NCBI GenBank assembly: GCA_012511955.1
Contig: JAAZFC010000070.1
Coordinates: 1-64,000, forward strand
Direction: 5' to 3'
Source of the DNA: Fibrobacter sp.
GTDB taxonomy: Bacteria; Fibrobacterota; Fibrobacteria; Fibrobacterales; Fibrobacteraceae
DNA: 64,000 nt
Position 1 is the first letter of the stretch. Each line of letters starts with the position of its first letter. Positions 61,881-64,000 of this stretch are shown here, piece after piece. A program made the position numbers and the translations under genes. A model generated the notes under the pieces. It had not been told where the DNA came from. It searched no databases and saw only the letters and a program-made list of their open reading frames with translations.

Positions 61881-63580
61881 CGCAAACCGGCGTGCACTTC
61901 GGCGGCAGTGATTATATGATTTTTGATTTTCCTATAGGCAAAAAGCATATCTGAGAAAGTAGTGCTAATGAGCGGTGAGTATTCGTCTTGGGTTTTCTTT
62001 TCCCAGTTTGCGGCGCGTAATTCTCGCACCATAGTATTAACACTTTGTCCGTGTTCGCTAATATCTCTAAACAAATCACCGTCTTCTTCATTGCGTAAAT
62101 AGTGCCTTAATTTAGGTATAAGAGAAGCGGTTAGGTCGTGGAGCTCCATCATAGAATCTTTTTGCTCTTCGGTAAACGATTCGTTATTGCCATCTAAACG
62201 CAGTTCTAATTTGAGAATTTGAGTGGCATAATCACTAATGCTTTCTAGGTCATCTACTAAACGCAACTGCCTTTCGGCTTTGCGGGCTATATATTCTGGA
62301 ACTCTTTGCCCCAAAAGTCTAGTTAAATAATTGGTGATTTCTTCTTCGATACTATCCATGCGTTCTTCGGTATCGAAGACGTTTTTCCCTATGGAAACTC
62401 TGCTTTTGGGTTCTAAAAGCGCGGTGCGTAAATCGTCCATCATAGAACTAAGATCTTTGGTGGTACGCCTTAAAACAAATGCGGTTTGCTGAATAGCTGC
62501 AATAGGGCTATCGAGTAATTGATCGCCCAATTCGTATTGTAAAACATTCTTTTGGGGCTTCTGCGATTTTTCTTTAACAAACCTTTCCAAAAATTTCACT
62601 AATAAATTGGCAAAAGGCAGTAAGGCTATCAAATTAATAATATTGAACAAAGTGTGCGTTGTAGCTATGGCGGTGGCCAAATGGGGGAAAACCTCCACTC
62701 CATTTCGCATTACACTAGCTCTTAACTCGGGAATGCCAAAGAAGGTAGCGGCTATCCATTCTACTACAAATAAAAACACATTGAAAATCAAAGACACCCA
62801 CCCCACGCCGAATATAGCAAAAAAAGTGTGGAAAAAAGCCGCCCGCCGAGCATTGACATTGGAACCAATGGAAGCGATTTGGGCGGTAATAGTAGAACCG
62901 ATATTTTCACCTAAAACTAATGCTGCTGCGGATTCAAAAGTTACTAATCCTTGGGTTGCTAAAGCTATGGTAATACCCACTGTCACCGAGGAAGATTGAA
63001 CTATCATGGTTAAAATACAACCCACAGCAATATTTTTAAGAATGCCAGAGTATGTATCGGCATTGAACTTATGGAACCAAGCAATAAATTCGGGTATTTT
63101 GCTGATGGGTTCTATGCCCTCTTTCATGATTTCGAGTCCCATGAATATTAGTCCAAAACCCAGTGCAGCAAGCGCAGCGTATTTAATCTTTTCTTTTTTG
63201 GAAAAAGTAAAGAAAAATGCTGCAATTCCTGTTACTAGAAGGCCACTTTTGCCAATATTGAGGGTCATAAGCCAGCCTGTCATGGTGGTTCCCACATTGG
63301 CACCCATAATCACTCCCACCGCTTGGGTGAGGTTCATAAATCCACTATTTATAAAACCCACCACCATTACTGTGGTGATAGAGCTAGATTGAATGATAGC
63401 AGTTATGAGTGCACCTACACCTATACCCATAAACCTATTACTTGTAAATGTGGCTATAAGTTTACGCAGACCAGCGCCTGCCATGGTTTGCAGGCCTTCT
63501 GACATAAAGTGCATTCCCAAGAGTAAAATTCCTAAACCAGCTAGAATTTCTAGGGCTGCACTAAAAATAAGATCGGTCAT
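61877..63580 (-). CDS. Na+/phosphate cotransporter-like protein with PhoU domain
   Basis: A 567-residue inner-membrane protein. Two homologous halves carry the QSSS motifs (IIQSSSITTVM and IVQSSSVTVGI) of NptA/PNaS transporters, and the C-terminal 220 residues form a PhoU-like helical domain. The combination matches YjbB-type phosphate carriers. It faces the clpS-like gene and is divergent from polA. Confidence 0.9.
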   Translation of the reverse strand: MTDLIFSAALEILAGLGILLLGMHFMSEGLQTMAGAGLRKLIATFTSNRFMGIGVGALITAIIQSSSITTVMVVGFINSGFMNLTQAVGVIMGANVGTTMTGWLMTLNIGKSGLLVTGIAAFFFTFSKKEKIKYAALAALGFGLIFMGLEIMKEGIEPISKIPEFIAWFHKFNADTYSGILKNIAVGCILTMIVQSSSVTVGITIALATQGLVTFESAAALVLGENIGSTITAQIASIGSNVNARRAAFFHTFFAIFGVGWVSLIFNVFLFVVEWIAATFFGIPELRASVMRNGVEVFPHLATAIATTHTLFNIINLIALLPFANLLVKFLERFVKEKSQKPQKNVLQYELGDQLLDSPIAAIQQTAFVLRRTTKDLSSMMDDLRTALLEPKSRVSIGKNVFDTEERMDSIEEEITNYLTRLLGQRVPEYIARKAERQLRLVDDLESISDYATQILKLELRLDGNNESFTEEQKDSMMELHDLTASLIPKLRHYLRNEEDGDLFRDISEHGQSVNTMVRELRAANWEKKTQDEYSPLISTTFSDMLFAYRKIKNHIITAAEVHAGLR

Positions 63581-63707
63581 AAATATCCAAACTCCTTATT
63601 TGAAACAAAAACTTAGAAAAAAGTTTAAAAGCTTGGAGATTTCAGAGTAAAAAAACAATAAAACCGTTGAGAATGGCGAAACGCACATAATTTCATAAGT
63701 TTAGCTT

Positions 63708-64000
63708 ATGAATGATTTATATATAATAGACTCTTTTGCATTGGCATTTCGCATTTTTTATGCCTTTGCTAAAAATCCCCTAATCAACAGTCAAGGCCAA
63801 GATACTTCGGTGGTGCATGGATATTGGAGCAACATATTGCGCATTTTACAAATGCAGAACCCCTCTCATGTAGCTATTGTGAAAGATATGGGGTCTCAGA
63901 CTTTCCGCAATGAACTGTACCCCGATTATAAAGCAAATAGGGGAGAAATGCCCGAAGAAATGCGCGCTCAACTGCCCATGCTCGAAGAATTTATGCAGCA
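63708..64000 (+). CDS. polA: DNA polymerase I, N-terminal 5'-nuclease domain (partial)
   Basis: The frame from ATG 63708 is open to the right edge (97 codons). It begins MNDLYIIDSFALAFR, corresponding to the metal-binding IDGxxxxxR start of PolA-type 5'-3' nucleases. The FRNELYPDYKANR helical-arch motif of this family follows. The polymerase portion lies outside the window, so a stand-alone 5' exonuclease is also possible. Confidence 0.88.
   Translation, partial: MNDLYIIDSFALAFRIFYAFAKNPLINSQGQDTSVVHGYWSNILRILQMQNPSHVAIVKDMGSQTFRNELYPDYKANRGEMPEEMRAQLPMLEEFMQ

Noticed and set aside
1-64000. CRISPR arrays, insertion sequences, prophage, tRNA genes
   Set aside because: I saw no spaced direct repeats, transposase or integrase genes, terminal repeats, or tRNA T-loop signatures with a matching cloverleaf.

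Overview
The window is AT-rich bacterial chromosome, almost fully coding, carrying Gram-negative envelope genes. These are a complete Tol-Pal locus (tolQ-tolR-tolA-tolB-pal-cpoB), outer-membrane barrel and lipoprotein genes, and a very large secreted adhesin. One secreted protein ends in a FlgD/T9SS-like tail. Together with the bacteriohemerythrin, bacterioferritin, ferredoxin and carboxynorspermidine synthase genes, this points to an FCB-group anaerobe or microaerophile, with Fibrobacterota my best guess. That assignment is inference; no 16S gene is present. I saw no tRNA, rRNA, CRISPR array, insertion sequence or prophage.

Layout. 1-5.6 kb: the N-terminal 1,678 codons of a giant PATR/YDG/MBG repeat adhesin running off the left edge, plus a small lipoprotein (both minus). 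5.7-8.1 kb: polyamine enzyme, bacterioferritin and an outer-membrane barrel. 8.2-15.05 kb: a complete trp operon in the order trpL-E-G-D-C-F-B-A, behind a ribosome-mediated attenuator whose leader peptide has three consecutive Trp codons. 15.1-24.6 kb: rpsD, nitroreductase, hemerythrin, rdgB, a Fur-family regulator, lysC, thioesterase, dsbD, an ECF sigma factor and a secreted propeller protein. 24.6-33.2 kb: glycosyltransferases, a tRNA nucleotidyltransferase-family enzyme, two LPP20/FlgT-like secreted proteins (one needing a frameshift) and a helicase fused in frame to an acyltransferase. 33.2-34.9 kb: a candidate oriC and dnaA. 35.0-39.6 kb: Tol-Pal. 39.6-44.4 kb: glycosyltransferase, ferredoxin and argB-argD-argG. 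44.4-44.8 kb: an unassigned region dense in inverted repeats. 44.8-48.9 kb: Spy-like protein, ispD-ispF, ftsB, dprA and mazG. 49-58.4 kb: the rimP-nusA-infB-rbfA-truB-ribF-rpsO-pnp operon, closed by a strong terminator. 58.4-64 kb: an M16 peptidase, murD, an unknown gene, a clpS-like gene, a Na/Pi symporter-like protein and the start of polA.

Most notable points. (1) The trp attenuator is complete in sequence: leader peptide, pause hairpin, antiterminator and terminator. (2) TrpG in the same operon has Gly where the catalytic Cys79 should be, so it should lack glutaminase activity. (3) A FlgT/LPP20-like gene is split by a -1 frameshift exactly at a U UUA AAG slippery heptamer. (4) A UvrD-like helicase is fused in frame to a PlsC-type acyltransferase that keeps its own strong ribosome-binding site and start codon. 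(5) The 430-base argG-spy gap contains many mutually compatible and some mutually exclusive hairpins. (6) DnaA has changed DNA-contact residues while its putative boxes include TTATCAACA variants.
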